Under the pieces are notes generated by a model that made no database searches, was not told where the DNA came from, and saw only the letters and a program-made list of their open reading frames with translations. This document shows positions 10,654 to 20,337 of a stretch of 56,154 bases of DNA, piece by piece. This stretch comes from Betaproteobacteria bacterium. Its GTDB lineage: Bacteria > Pseudomonadota > Gammaproteobacteria > Burkholderiales > Thiobacillaceae. The stretch is taken from positions 1 to 56,154 of the forward strand of contig JAGUXX010000225.1 of assembly GCA_020061585.1 (NCBI GenBank), written 5' to 3'. How positions within the stretch are numbered: the first letter of the stretch is position 1; each line of letters starts with the position of its first letter. A program made the translations under genes and the position numbers.

Positions 10654-12024
10654 TCACTTCAGACCGAAACGGTTCATCAGGTCGTATAGCGTCGGCCGCG
10701 ATACACCCAGCAGTTCGGCGGCCTGCGCGACGCTGCCGTTGCAGCGCGCCATCGCCTTGATCACCGCGCCGCGCTCGGCTTCATCGCGCACTTGCCGCAA
10801 ATTCAGCGGCTCGTTTTCGGCGCCGCCCTTCTGTGGCGCCAAACCCAAGTCGCCGACACTCACCTTCGGCCCGTCGGACATGATGACCGCGCGCTTGATG
10901 GTGTTTTCCATCTCGCGCACATTCCCCGGCCAGCGATGCGACTCGATGGCCTGCAAGGCTTCCGGAGCAAAGCCGCGCAACGGGCGCCCCTGGGTTTGCA
11001 CCATGCGTTCGAGAAACGCGTGCGCCAGCAACGAGCAATCACCCTGACGTTCGCGCAGCGGCGGAATATGCACGGAGATCTCGGACAGTCGATAAAACAG
11101 GTCTTCACGGAACTGCCCGGACTTGATTCGTTCGGCCAGATTTTGATGGGTTGCCGCCACCACCCGAACATCGACCGGAATTTCGCCACGTCCGCCAAGT
11201 CGTTCGATGACGCGCTCTTGCAGGAAGCGCAGCAATTTGGCCTGCAAGGGCATCGGCAGATCGCCGATTTCATCGAGGAACAAAGTACCGCGATTGGCGT
11301 ACTCGATTTTTCCCACGGTTTGTTTCGAGGCGCCGGTAAACGCGCCTTTTTCATAGCCGAACAGTTCCGATTCCAGCAGGTTGTCGGGGATCGCGGCGCA
11401 GTTGATGGCGACGAAGCGTTCCTTGACGCGTGGCGACAGTTCATGCAGACCGCGCGCCAACACTTCCTTGCCGGTGCCGGATTCACCCAGCAGCAGCACC
11501 GAAGCGTCGCTGGGCGCGACTTTCTCGATGGTGCGGCAGACCTGGAGCATTTGCGGGTCGCTGGTGATCAACCCTTGCAAGGGTTCGGATCGGGTGCGCT
11601 GCATCAAGGCGCGGTTTTCCTGTTCCAGTTCGTAGACCCGGAACGCCCGGGCAATCACCAGTTTGAGTATCTGCTCCTCGAACGGCTTGTGATAGAAATC
11701 GAAGGCGCCCAGGCTGATCGCCTGGATGGCGTTGCCGCGATCCTGATTGCCGGTGACGACGATGATTTTCGCGGTCGGGCAAAGTTGCAGGATCTGTTGC
11801 AGCGTGGCCAGTCCTTCCGTGGCGCCGTCCGGATCGGGCGGCAACCCCAAGTCGAGCAGCACCACCGCCGGTTCGAAACGACGCAGTTGCGCCAGAGCCG
11901 ACTCGCGATCGCCGCTGATCAGGATTTCGTACTCGTCCAGACTCCATTTGATCTGCTTTTGCAGCCCGATATCGTCCTCGACCAAAAGAATCCTGGGCGC
12001 TTTGTCGTTTGCTTTGTCATTCAT
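10654..12024 (-). CDS. prsR: PrsR-type sigma-54 response regulator (PEP-CTERM/exosortase system)
   Basis: A 456-residue three-domain activator. The receiver domain (about 1-125) has phospho-acceptor D58 in VVLLDLGLP. The AAA+ domain has Walker A GESGTGKE at 180-187 and the sigma-54-contacting GAFTGA at 227-232. The C-terminal Fis-type helix-turn-helix reads VAQAAELLGVSRPTLYDLMN. The order and sequence match PrsR, the regulator paired with PrsK in XrtA/PEP-CTERM organisms. The ATG at 12024 overlaps the prsK stop by four bases, indicating translational coupling; an upstream extension to 12132 would run through prsK and was rejected. It probably activates exopolysaccharide or PEP-CTERM genes from -24/-12 promoters. 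Confidence 0.88.
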   Translation of the reverse strand: MNDKANDKAPRILLVEDDIGLQKQIKWSLDEYEILISGDRESALAQLRRFEPAVVLLDLGLPPDPDGATEGLATLQQILQLCPTAKIIVVTGNQDRGNAIQAISLGAFDFYHKPFEEQILKLVIARAFRVYELEQENRALMQRTRSEPLQGLITSDPQMLQVCRTIEKVAPSDASVLLLGESGTGKEVLARGLHELSPRVKERFVAINCAAIPDNLLESELFGYEKGAFTGASKQTVGKIEYANRGTLFLDEIGDLPMPLQAKLLRFLQERVIERLGGRGEIPVDVRVVAATHQNLAERIKSGQFREDLFYRLSEISVHIPPLRERQGDCSLLAHAFLERMVQTQGRPLRGFAPEALQAIESHRWPGNVREMENTIKRAVIMSDGPKVSVGDLGLAPQKGGAENEPLNLRQVRDEAERGAVIKAMARCNGSVAQAAELLGVSRPTLYDLMNRFGLK

Positions 12025-14096
12025 GGCATGGGTTCTGAAATGAGCGGCAGGCGGACCGTAAACAGCGTGCCGCGTCCGGGGTTGCTGGAGACCTGAATAC
12101 TGCCGTTCAGATCTTGGACATATTCCTTGCATTCATAGGCGCCTATGCCCATGCCGGTCCCTTTCGTCGAGGTGAACGGGCGAAACAGTTTCTCGCGGAT
12201 GAAGGCGGCTTCCATGCCGGACCCGGAGTCTTCGACCGTCAATATTGCCCAGTTTTCGGATCGGTTCAGTTTAACACTCACATTTCCAGTGTAAGGCGTG
12301 GCTTCGATGGCGTTCTGCACCAGATGGCCGATGACCCGCACCAGCTTTTCGCGTTCGGCCTTGACCCGCATGCCGGAAGATTCGATAAATAGTTGCGGCT
12401 TCAGGCTGTAGGCGCTTTTGGACTGCATGACTTCTTGCAGAATGAGGCCCAAGTCGACCGTGCTGCGGTCGCCTGCTTCCGGCTCGTCGTTCAACTTCAA
12501 CAGCATCCGATTCATCCGCGCCACCGAGCTTTCGATGGTCGCCAACATGTCTTCCTGAAATTCCGGTTTGTGCTTGTGTTTCTCGGCATTGGCCAGCAGC
12601 AGCGAGAGTTGCGCGACCAGATTCTTGATGTCATGCACGACAAACGCCGCCGCCCGGTTGAACGATTCGAACTGCCGCGCCACGGTCAAGGCCTCGGCGG
12701 CCTGGGCCTGGGCCAGATGCGCGGCGGCTTGCCGCGCGGCGGTTTTCAGCAGGTCGTTGATTTCCCAATCCATGCCGGGCTGGCTCATGGATTTGGCCAG
12801 TACCACGAAGCCGGACAGATTGTCATGCCAGAACAGCGGAATCACCAGCCAGGCCTTTTCGCAGGTCAGCAGCCACGCGGGAAAATGCGCTTCGGCGAGC
12901 AGTTCGGGCTGTTCCTTGCAGTCTTTCAGATCCAGCACCCATTGCCGCGATTCCAGAAATGCGGGGAAGCCATGACCGGCTTGCAGTTGGCCGTCCAGTT
13001 CGGAAAAATTCCAATGCGCCACGCGGCGATACGAGGCGCGACCGCCGCCACCGTCCTGTTTCAGCCAGAGCGCCGCCGCCGGACTGTCAACCAGACGCGC
13101 CATGGCTTGCAGGCTGCGATCGTAGACCTGGGTGTCGGGTTCCCCCTCGGTCAGCATGGAGGTGAAGCGCAGCCATTCCTCGCGGTAATCATAGCGGTAG
13201 CGAAAAAAATGCTTGGCCAGGGATACCCTGAGCTTGGCCCGCACGGTGCTGGAAAATACCGCCATCAGCAGCACCAGAGCGGCGCCGAACAGGAAAACCG
13301 TTTGCAGGATCGCGCCCCATTCACCGCCGGCGTAGCGGATGTAGTACCCCGCCGCCGCCATCATCATCAGGTACAGGCCGGAGCCCATCAACGCCGCGCT
13401 GTGGAATGCCATGCGGTGCGAAATCGCCAGCTTCATGTCGGTATTGGCGCGGCGCCGCAGCGAGATCCACAGCAGCGGCACCAGCAAGGCATTCACCGCG
13501 CCGCGCGCGATCCAGCCATCCGGGGAGATGGTCGCCAACAGCATGGCTTCCGAATACAGGTAAAAGTCGAACACGAACACGCCGCCCAGCGCCAGGCACA
13601 GGTGCTTGACGCCCCAGCGCTCCTGAGCGCTGGAATTACGGTAGAACTGTTCGACCAGCACCATGCCGGCAACGGCGAACAAGGCCGGATAAACCGCGCC
13701 GATCCAGTAGCTCAAGCGCGCGGTGGGATAAATCAGCGCGACGATGTGGCTGAATGCCGCCAATACCGCCAGCCCGCCCAAACCCCGGCCGAGAAACGCC
13801 AGACTGTCGGCCGAATCGGATTTCGCGCGCAAGGCGCGCAAATTACGCCAGAGAAACCAGATCCAGACCAGGTTGCGGCCAAGCTCCGCGAGCGCCGCCA
13901 ATTCCTGGGCGGCGTGTGATAAGGCCTGCAAGGACAGAATGCCCGCCCAGAGAAAACTGGCGGCGGCCGGTACCGCCAGGCCGGGTACGCCGGGCGGCCC
14001 GTCGCGGCCGCGCGAGGTCAATGCCAGGACAGCGAATGCCAATGCCGCCAGGCCGTAGCTGATGGCGGCAATGCCGGCGGCTGTATCGAGCTGCAT
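12021..14096 (-). CDS. prsK: PrsK-type membrane histidine kinase (PEP-CTERM/exosortase system)
   Basis: A 691-residue sensor kinase. Roughly residues 1-290 are strongly hydrophobic, with about eight or nine predicted membrane segments starting at AGIAAISYGLAALAFAVLAL. A GAF-like domain follows (about 330-470, with WLVIPLFWHDNLSGFVVLAK). The kinase core has AAFVVHDIKNLVAQLSLLL as H-box and LTVEDSGSGM with GTGMGIGAYECKEY as ATP-binding G-boxes. The unusual HDIKNL H-box and the multi-TM input are characteristic of PrsK. It is cotranscribed with prsR. No PEP-CTERM target proteins or exosortase gene lie within the window. Confidence 0.87.
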   Translation of the reverse strand: MQLDTAAGIAAISYGLAALAFAVLALTSRGRDGPPGVPGLAVPAAASFLWAGILSLQALSHAAQELAALAELGRNLVWIWFLWRNLRALRAKSDSADSLAFLGRGLGGLAVLAAFSHIVALIYPTARLSYWIGAVYPALFAVAGMVLVEQFYRNSSAQERWGVKHLCLALGGVFVFDFYLYSEAMLLATISPDGWIARGAVNALLVPLLWISLRRRANTDMKLAISHRMAFHSAALMGSGLYLMMMAAAGYYIRYAGGEWGAILQTVFLFGAALVLLMAVFSSTVRAKLRVSLAKHFFRYRYDYREEWLRFTSMLTEGEPDTQVYDRSLQAMARLVDSPAAALWLKQDGGGGRASYRRVAHWNFSELDGQLQAGHGFPAFLESRQWVLDLKDCKEQPELLAEAHFPAWLLTCEKAWLVIPLFWHDNLSGFVVLAKSMSQPGMDWEINDLLKTAARQAAAHLAQAQAAEALTVARQFESFNRAAAFVVHDIKNLVAQLSLLLANAEKHKHKPEFQEDMLATIESSVARMNRMLLKLNDEPEAGDRSTVDLGLILQEVMQSKSAYSLKPQLFIESSGMRVKAEREKLVRVIGHLVQNAIEATPYTGNVSVKLNRSENWAILTVEDSGSGMEAAFIREKLFRPFTSTKGTGMGIGAYECKEYVQDLNGSIQVSSNPGRGTLFTVRLPLISEPMP

Positions 14097-14126
14097 GTCC
14101 GCGGTATCCGTCCGCCGGCTGGAGGG

Positions 14127-15515
14127 CTAACGAACTCCTTTGCCGAGCACGACGACCTGAGTGGTTTGCAGCAGGATCATCAGGTCGAGGAACAGACTGT
14201 GGTTCTTGACGTAGTACAGATCATATTGCAGCTTGTTCATCGCGTCTTCGACACTCGCGCCATAGGGAAATTTGACCTGCGCCCAGCCGGTAATGCCGGG
14301 TTTGACACTGTGACGGGCGTGGTAATAGGGAATTTGCGCGGCCAGTTCGTTGACGAAATAGGGCCGCTCCGGTCGTGGGCCGACAAAACTCATATGGCCC
14401 AGAAACACATTCAGAATCTGCGGCAGTTCGTCGATGCGGGTGCGTCTTATGACGCGCCCAACCCGCGTGGTCCGATCATCCTTGAGTCGCGCCCAGACCG
14501 GCAATCCATCTTTTTCGGCGTCGGTGAACATGCTGCGGAATTTGTAGATGGTGAACGGGTGTCCGAACTGGCCGATGCGTTCCTGGGTATAAAACACCGG
14601 CCCGCGACTTTCCAGGCGGATCAGCAGGCCGGCGATCAGCATGATCGGCAAGGCAATCAGAAGAAAGCTGCCGCTGACCAGCAGATCGAACAGCCGCTTC
14701 ACGACATCACGCGTCGAACCCTGGGTGAATCCCTCGGAAAAAATCATCCAACTGGCGTTGATGGCCTCAAGCGGCAATATGCCGGTCTGGCGTTCGAAGA
14801 ACGCCGGCAGATCCATGATGTTCATGCCCCGCAACTTGCATTCCAGCAGATCCGCCATCGGCAAGCCGCCGCCGCGTCGCTCGCGCACCGCCACGACGAT
14901 TTCAGTCACGCCCAGGTCGGTTGCCGTCTCGAACAGCGAGCCCGCGCCATCATCAAGCACGCGATTGTGCGGAACGTAATGATGCGAACTGCCCAACGGC
15001 ATATAGCCGACAATGCACAGTCCCTGGGCTTCGCCGGTAGCCGCCATGCTCTCGATCTTGGCCGCGCGACTGCCGGTGCCGAGCACCAGAATGCGTTTCT
15101 TGAACAGGTCGGTCTTGCCCCATTCCATGAACAACAGGCGAATCAGGACCGATGCGAGGCCGGCGACTATGATGCCGCCAAGGTATTCGGTGCCCAAGGG
15201 AAACACCTGAGGCAGGAATTGGCCGCCCAGCGCAAGCAAGGTCGCCGACACCAGGAAGCTGCCCCCTACCCGGGTCAGCAAGCTCATCAAGCCCTTGGTC
15301 CATTCCCAGTCATAGAGTCCGAAAGTCGAGTTGAGCAGCGTCAAGATCGCGGCGAACAGCCAGGGCTTGTAAGCGTCGGCCTCGCCTGGCGCCATGAAGC
15401 GCGGCGAGCCATAACGGTCCGCGAAGAACCCGCTGATATAGGCGAAAACCAGAAACTCGACGACGGTGAGCAGCAACATGCTCATCGGAATGTAATGACG
15501 GAAGAATCGGATCAT
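14127..15515 (-). CDS. EpsB-type undecaprenyl-phosphate sugar phosphotransferase
   Basis: A 462-residue polyisoprenyl-phosphate hexose-1-phosphate transferase that would start exopolysaccharide repeat-unit synthesis at the inner membrane. Four or five N-terminal membrane segments and a CoA-binding-like middle domain (KKRILVLGTGSRAAKIES) precede the C-terminal sugar transferase domain with RLFDLLVSGSFLLIALP, FTIYKFRSMFTDAEKD, RTRIDELPQILNVFLG and MSFVGPRPERP. This is the TIGR03013-like family that sits near XrtA/PEP-CTERM exopolysaccharide loci. It lies 30 bp upstream of prsK and is probably in the same operon. The donor sugar cannot be assigned. Confidence 0.85.
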   Translation of the reverse strand: MIRFFRHYIPMSMLLLTVVEFLVFAYISGFFADRYGSPRFMAPGEADAYKPWLFAAILTLLNSTFGLYDWEWTKGLMSLLTRVGGSFLVSATLLALGGQFLPQVFPLGTEYLGGIIVAGLASVLIRLLFMEWGKTDLFKKRILVLGTGSRAAKIESMAATGEAQGLCIVGYMPLGSSHHYVPHNRVLDDGAGSLFETATDLGVTEIVVAVRERRGGGLPMADLLECKLRGMNIMDLPAFFERQTGILPLEAINASWMIFSEGFTQGSTRDVVKRLFDLLVSGSFLLIALPIMLIAGLLIRLESRGPVFYTQERIGQFGHPFTIYKFRSMFTDAEKDGLPVWARLKDDRTTRVGRVIRRTRIDELPQILNVFLGHMSFVGPRPERPYFVNELAAQIPYYHARHSVKPGITGWAQVKFPYGASVEDAMNKLQYDLYYVKNHSLFLDLMILLQTTQVVVLGKGVR

Positions 15516-15567
15516 GGCTGCTCAGATGCGCGAAAACATGGGGTGAGGTGGCGCGCCGTATCAGGCT

Positions 15568-16167
15568 TCAAGGCTCGGGATTGTAACTTGCGGAATCCGA
15601 CAAGCCGGCGCTTGCCGAAGGCATCAGCTTTTGCAATTGGCGTAAATCGAGGCGGCTGCGCGGCGCGGTACCGCCGTGATGGGTTTCGCCGGGATTGATA
15701 CGCACCAGCACATCGGTAGGCTCGGAATAAATCAGATAGGCCATGCGGCCACCCTTGTCGCGGACCTTGAATTCGATGTTGCGGTTGATCAGAAACTGTT
15801 CGAAGTCCTTGCTCGAATCCGGCGCGATATCAAGTTCTATCAGGCTGTGATCAGATACCGCGCCGGACGCGACGGCGCCGGTCAGACTCGGCGCGAAGCT
15901 TTCGAAAACTCGCATCACCGCCAGCGCCTGCTGGCGCAGCGCCAACAACAAGGCAGCCTTTTCCTCGGGCTCGTAGAGCGACTGACGGTAAACCAGCGCG
16001 GCATCCACTTCGTCATTGCTGGGCAAGCCGTGACCATCGGGAAGGCCCAGGCTGCGCGCCGCCTTGCGCTTGGCCAGAGCATAGTCGCGGATGCCATGCT
16101 CGGCGATGAAGCGCGCCGCCAGTTCGGCGATGCGGGCGCGGTTCTGAATGATGTGAGTGTCGCGCAC
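15568..16167 (-). CDS. Conserved protein of unknown function upstream of prsK locus
   Basis: A 199-residue soluble protein with no signal peptide or membrane segment. The N-terminal half (IQNRARIAELAARFIAEHGI and DYALAKRKAARSLGLPD) is helical and resembles conserved proteins found beside PBP1A genes in betaproteobacteria, often labelled nucleotidyltransferase-like. The middle segment (ASGAVSDHSLIELDIAPDSSKDFEQFL) could be a divergent nucleotidyltransferase fold with an LxLD-type acid pair, but a complete GSxxx[D/E]xD motif is not present. It begins 3 bp after the mrcA stop, so it is almost certainly cotranscribed with mrcA. Function unknown. Confidence 0.7.
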   Translation of the reverse strand: MRDTHIIQNRARIAELAARFIAEHGIRDYALAKRKAARSLGLPDGHGLPSNDEVDAALVYRQSLYEPEEKAALLLALRQQALAVMRVFESFAPSLTGAVASGAVSDHSLIELDIAPDSSKDFEQFLINRNIEFKVRDKGGRMAYLIYSEPTDVLVRINPGETHHGGTAPRSRLDLRQLQKLMPSASAGLSDSASYNPEP

Positions 16168-16170
16168 GGG

Positions 16171-18504
16171 CTAGTTCTGAAACGAGAAAATGGCCGGTTC
16201 CGGCGTGGCTGGCTCTTCTTCGGTTGTTTCCAGCGCGCCGGGATTTTCCGTGATGATCGGCAGGCCGGGTGGAAATTCCTCGAAGAAATAGTCGATGACG
16301 CCGAGTTCGGTTTCGTCAGGCGCGCCGGTTACCGGATTGACGCGGGCGGTGATCACGCCTTCCGGTATGGCATAGGGCATTTCCGGCGTCTGGCGCAGCG
16401 CATCCTTCATGTAGCGCACCCAGATCGGCAAAGCCGTGCCGCCGCCGGTCTCGCCAGAACCCAGTGGCCGCGGCTTGTCGTATCCCATCCAGGCCACCGC
16501 CACACGCGTGGCCTGAAAACCGGCAAACCAGGCGTCGTGGTGATCGTTGGTCGTGCCGGTCTTGCCGGCGAGATCGGCGCGCCCCAGTTTCAACGCGGCG
16601 GTTGCCGTGCCGCGTCGGATCACGTCCTGCATCAGGCTGGTGGTAATGAAAGCATTGCGTGGGTCGATAGCCGGTTGCAATGGCGGCGCGGCAAAATCCT
16701 CCAGCACCCGCCCGGAGCTGTCGGTCACCCGCAGCAGATGCCAGGGAGTTACCGCATGGCCGCCATTGGCGAACACCGCGTAGGCGGCGGCCAGCGACAG
16801 CGGCGTGACTTCCCCGGCGCCCAAGGCCATGGTCATGTAAGGCGGGATGCGTGACATGTCGAAGCCGAAATTGGCAATGTGCTGCTGCGTGGATTGCATC
16901 CCCGCCGCGCTGAGGACGCGTATGGAAACCAGATTCTTCGACTTGGCCAGCGCGTTGCGCAGCGTCAGCGGGCCATCCATCGTGCCATCATAGTTTTTCG
17001 GCGACCAACTGATGCCGCCGGTTTCCGCCGCCGCGATTTCGATCGGCGCATCCTCGAACAGGCTGGCCGGGGTTATCCCGCGTTCCAGAGCGGCGGAGTA
17101 AATGAAGGGTTTGAAACTGGAGCCCGGCTGACGCCAGGCTTGCGTGACATGATTGAACTGATTTCGGCTGAAATCGAAGCCGCCCACCATCGCGCGCACC
17201 GCGCCATTGGCCGGCGCCAGCGCGATGAACGCGACTTCGACCTGCGGCAGATAACTGAGTTGCCAGGGCGCGTCCGGATCGATGCGCGCGACTCTGACGA
17301 TGCTGCCGCGGCTCAGGCGCTTGTCGAGCGCCATCTTCTCGGACAGAAAGCGTTGCGCATATTTGGCCTCGCTGGCGGCCAGTTCGACGTCGTCGCCATT
17401 GCGCAGCCGCACCTTGATGCGCGATTTGTTGATGCCCAGCACGACCGCCGGCAGCATGCCGCTTGACTCCTCCCGATCCAGCAAGGCGGTCTCGATGACT
17501 TTATCCGCTTCCTGATCGTCGGCCGGCAATTTGAGTTTGCCCTCCGGTCCGGCATAACCGCGCCGGCGGTGAAACTCCAGGACGCCTTGACGCACACCGT
17601 TGAGCGCGGCTTTCTGGTCATCCAGGCGCAGCGTGGTAAATACCTTCATGCCGCTGACGTAAATGTCCGCGCCATATTTCTCGAACATCCGCTGGCGTAC
17701 CAGTTCGGCCAGATGATGCGCGCCGACATCGAAACTCTGGGTTGAATGCTTGATCGGCAAGCGTTGCGTCTTGGCTTGCTGATAGGTGGTGTCGTTGATG
17801 TAGCCCAGCGTTTTCATGCGCCCCAGGACATAAAGCTGGCGCGACTTGGCGCGTGTCGGGTTGACCACCGGGTTATAGGCGGAAGGCGCTTTGGGCAAGC
17901 CGGCCAGCATCGCCGCCTCGGCGACATTGATCTTGGCCAGTGGTTTGCCGTAATAGATTTGTGCCGCCGCGGCAAAACCATAGGAACGCTGGCCGAGGTA
18001 GATGTGATTCAGGTACAGCTCGAGAATTTCGTCCTTGGTCAAGGCATGCTCGATTTTGATCGCCAGCAGCGCCTCGTTGATCTTCCGGGTAAACGTCTTT
18101 TCGGAACTGAGAAAGAAATTCCGCGCCACCTGCATGGTAATGGTCGAAGCGCCTTCCTTGACGCCGCGTGAGGACAGATTGGAAATCGCCGCCCGCAGCA
18201 CGCCCAGCGTATCGACTCCGCCATGGCTGTAGAAACGCTCGTCTTCGGCCGCCAATATGGCCTGAGTCAACGCTTTTGGGGTATCTTTTAGGCGCACGAC
18301 GGCACGCCGTTCCTCGCCAAATTCTCCAATCAACGCGCCATCTTCGGTATAAATGCGCAACGGCTGTTTTGGACGATAATCGGTAAGGGATTCAAGACTG
18401 GGAAGATTCGGGTAGATAATCGCGGCGGCCAGAGCGACGATTGCGCTTATTGCCACCGCGAGGCCGGCAATGATAGCCAGCAGAATTTGCCACCAACGGG
18501 TCAT
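16171..18504 (-). CDS. mrcA: Penicillin-binding protein 1A (bifunctional glycosyltransferase/transpeptidase)
   Basis: A 777-residue class A PBP. One N-terminal membrane anchor (about 8-30) is followed by the GT51 glycosyltransferase domain (AAEDERFYSHGGVD catalytic Glu motif, then GASTITMQVARN and KINEALLAIKIE). The transpeptidase domain contains SxxK as QPGSSFKPF, SKN in LAKSKNLVS, and KTG in LAGKTGTTND. An OB-like domain sits between them. The tail ends in a Glu/Pro-rich stretch. It polymerises and crosslinks peptidoglycan in the periplasm. It is divergent from pilMNOPQ, a conserved neighbourhood in beta- and gammaproteobacteria. Confidence 0.95.
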   Translation of the reverse strand: MTRWWQILLAIIAGLAVAISAIVALAAAIIYPNLPSLESLTDYRPKQPLRIYTEDGALIGEFGEERRAVVRLKDTPKALTQAILAAEDERFYSHGGVDTLGVLRAAISNLSSRGVKEGASTITMQVARNFFLSSEKTFTRKINEALLAIKIEHALTKDEILELYLNHIYLGQRSYGFAAAAQIYYGKPLAKINVAEAAMLAGLPKAPSAYNPVVNPTRAKSRQLYVLGRMKTLGYINDTTYQQAKTQRLPIKHSTQSFDVGAHHLAELVRQRMFEKYGADIYVSGMKVFTTLRLDDQKAALNGVRQGVLEFHRRRGYAGPEGKLKLPADDQEADKVIETALLDREESSGMLPAVVLGINKSRIKVRLRNGDDVELAASEAKYAQRFLSEKMALDKRLSRGSIVRVARIDPDAPWQLSYLPQVEVAFIALAPANGAVRAMVGGFDFSRNQFNHVTQAWRQPGSSFKPFIYSAALERGITPASLFEDAPIEIAAAETGGISWSPKNYDGTMDGPLTLRNALAKSKNLVSIRVLSAAGMQSTQQHIANFGFDMSRIPPYMTMALGAGEVTPLSLAAAYAVFANGGHAVTPWHLLRVTDSSGRVLEDFAAPPLQPAIDPRNAFITTSLMQDVIRRGTATAALKLGRADLAGKTGTTNDHHDAWFAGFQATRVAVAWMGYDKPRPLGSGETGGGTALPIWVRYMKDALRQTPEMPYAIPEGVITARVNPVTGAPDETELGVIDYFFEEFPPGLPIITENPGALETTEEEPATPEPAIFSFQN

Positions 18505-18620
18505 TTCGGGCTCGCAGGGAAACCAGGGGAAAAAAGTCTATCCAAGGGTAAAACCAAGGATGACCCCAAGGAAAGGTAAAGATAAAAGGAAAAACCTTGT
18601 AAAGATTAACAAGTTGTTGC

Positions 18621-18636
18621 TACGATCTAACGTAGA
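18621..18636. promoter_or_regulatory. Palindrome in the mrcA-pilM divergent promoter region
   Basis: CTACG-ATCTAA-CGTAG lies in an AT-rich patch (about 18600-18645) 47 bp upstream of the pilM start. The arms are perfect and the patch is the only AT-rich part of the 178 bp divergent gap, so it may be an operator or overlap the pil promoter. No consensus -35/-10 pair with good spacing was found by eye. Confidence 0.3.
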
Positions 18637-18682
18637 TTATTAAATAAGCGCCTGAAGCGGGTGTCTGTAAAGGGGAATTCGG

Positions 18683-19759
18683 TTGAAATTTGCTTTTTTT
18701 GGCCCGGGGTCACGACCTTTGATCGGCGTCGATGTTAGCTCATCGGCGGTGAAAATGCTTGAGCTGGCCGATAGCGGCAAGGGCATGCGGCGGGTGGAGC
18801 GGTATTCCATTACGCCATTGCCGCGAGACGCTGTGCAGGATGGCGCGATCGCCAAGACCGAGATCGTCGAGGCCGCCATGCGTGAGGCATGGAAGGCGCT
18901 CGATACGCGCACCCGCGATGTGGCGATGGCCCTGCCGGCTTCCTCGGTGATCACCAAGAAGATCATGTTGCCGAACACCGCGACCGAGGCGGAAATCGAG
19001 ACGCAAGTCACCGCCGAGGCCAACCAGGTGGCGTCGTTCCCGCTCGGCGATATCAGCCTCGACTATCAAATCATCGGCCCCAGCCCCAAGAACCCCAACG
19101 AGAACGACGCTTTGCTGGTCCTGGCTCGGCGCGAACGCGTCGAGGAACGGGTCGCGCTGGCCGAATCGGTCGGCCTGAAAGTCGTGGTCATGGACGTCGA
19201 TGCCTTCGCGACGCTGACCGCGTACGAGCAGATGGCCTTTCAACTGCCGGAAAACGGCAAGGGTCAGACCATCGCCGTGATCGACATCGGCGCCCACACC
19301 ACCCATGTCAATGTGCTGCACGACAACCAGACCGTATACCAGCGCGAACATGCGCTCGGCGGCAGCGCCCTGACCAATGAAATCAGTCGGCGCTTCGACC
19401 TGCCGGCGGAAGAGGCGGAAGACGCGAAACGCAAGGGTCTGTTGCCCGACAGCTACGAATCGGAAGTGCTGCAGCCATTTCTTGACTCCGTGGCCCAGGA
19501 AATCGGCCGCGCACTGCAATTGTTCTTCTCGGCGACCTCGTTCCACAGCGTCGACCATATCCTCCTCGCCGGCGGTTGCGCCGCCATTCCCGGCCTGGAC
19601 GATGTGGTGCACAGCCGTATGCAGACCAGCACGCTGATCGCCAACCCGTTCGCCAAGATGGCGGTTTCCAGCCACGTCAAGGCACGTCAATTGGCTTCCG
19701 AGGCGCCAGCCTTGTTTGTCGCGTGCGGCCTTGCTCTGCGCAGGTTCGATCCAGCATGA
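18683..19759 (+). CDS. pilM: Type IV pilus inner-membrane assembly protein PilM
   Basis: A 358-residue actin/FtsA-like cytosolic ATPase-fold protein that docks on PilN at the inner membrane. Family motifs include LIGVDVSSSAVKMLEL near the N-terminus, AVIDIGAHTTHVNVLHD (phosphate-2-like loop), and the C-terminal ILLAGGCAAIPGLDD. The start appears to be TTG at 18683, because AAGGGG sits at 18670-18675 and the translation from there matches the usual PilM N-terminus; no ATG is suitably placed. It leads pilMNOPQ, with a four-base overlap into pilN. Confidence 0.94.
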   Translation: MKFAFFGPGSRPLIGVDVSSSAVKMLELADSGKGMRRVERYSITPLPRDAVQDGAIAKTEIVEAAMREAWKALDTRTRDVAMALPASSVITKKIMLPNTATEAEIETQVTAEANQVASFPLGDISLDYQIIGPSPKNPNENDALLVLARRERVEERVALAESVGLKVVVMDVDAFATLTAYEQMAFQLPENGKGQTIAVIDIGAHTTHVNVLHDNQTVYQREHALGGSALTNEISRRFDLPAEEAEDAKRKGLLPDSYESEVLQPFLDSVAQEIGRALQLFFSATSFHSVDHILLAGGCAAIPGLDDVVHSRMQTSTLIANPFAKMAVSSHVKARQLASEAPALFVACGLALRRFDPA

Positions 19760-20337
19760 CGCCCATACGCATCAACCTCCTCCCGCACCGCCAGCTCCGC
19801 AAAGCGCGCCAGCAGCGCTGGTTCGCGATACTCGCCGCAGCCGTGGTCGGCATCGGTCTGGCGGTGGTCGCCGGTGGTCAGGCCTTTCTAGCCAATGCCA
19901 AATCCAACCAGGATGCGCGCAATGCCTTCCTCAAGGCGGAAATCGCCAAACTGGATGTGCAGATCGCCGAGATCGCCGTTCTCAAAGAGAAAACCAACGA
20001 CCTTCTGGAACGCAAGAAAGTCGTCGAATCCCTGCAGAACAATCGCGGTGAAGCGGTACTGATGTTCGATGAACTGATGCGTCAGATACCTGAAGGGCTG
20101 TATCTGAAAAGCGTCAAGCAAACCGGTGGCGCGCTGGTGCTGGCCGGTTATGCGCAATCCAGCGCGCGGGTTTCGACCTTCATGCGCTCGCTGGCGGCAA
20201 CCGAACTGTTTGACGAGCCGGTACTGGTCGAAGTGAAATCGACCATGGTCGGACCGGTGCGCAGCAACGAATTTTCGCTGAACGTAAAAATCGCCCGACT
20301 CTCGCCAGAGAACCAGAACAGGGGCGCGAAACCATGA
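19756..20337 (+). CDS. pilN: Type IV pilus assembly protein PilN
   Basis: A 193-residue bitopic inner-membrane protein. The N-terminus MTPIRINLLPHR carries the INLLP motif that binds PilM, followed by a single membrane segment (about 22-45: WFAILAAAVVGIGLAVVAGG), a coiled coil and a periplasmic ferredoxin-like fold. The start was set to the ATG at 19756, which overlaps the pilM stop; a longer frame upstream is out of register with family length. PilN and PilO form the alignment subcomplex of the pilus machine. Confidence 0.93.
   Translation: MTPIRINLLPHRQLRKARQQRWFAILAAAVVGIGLAVVAGGQAFLANAKSNQDARNAFLKAEIAKLDVQIAEIAVLKEKTNDLLERKKVVESLQNNRGEAVLMFDELMRQIPEGLYLKSVKQTGGALVLAGYAQSSARVSTFMRSLAATELFDEPVLVEVKSTMVGPVRSNEFSLNVKIARLSPENQNRGAKP

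Noticed and set aside
12393-13919. A 508-codon open frame on the + strand
   Set aside because: Antisense of prsK, with the low-complexity composition typical of GC-rich shadow frames.
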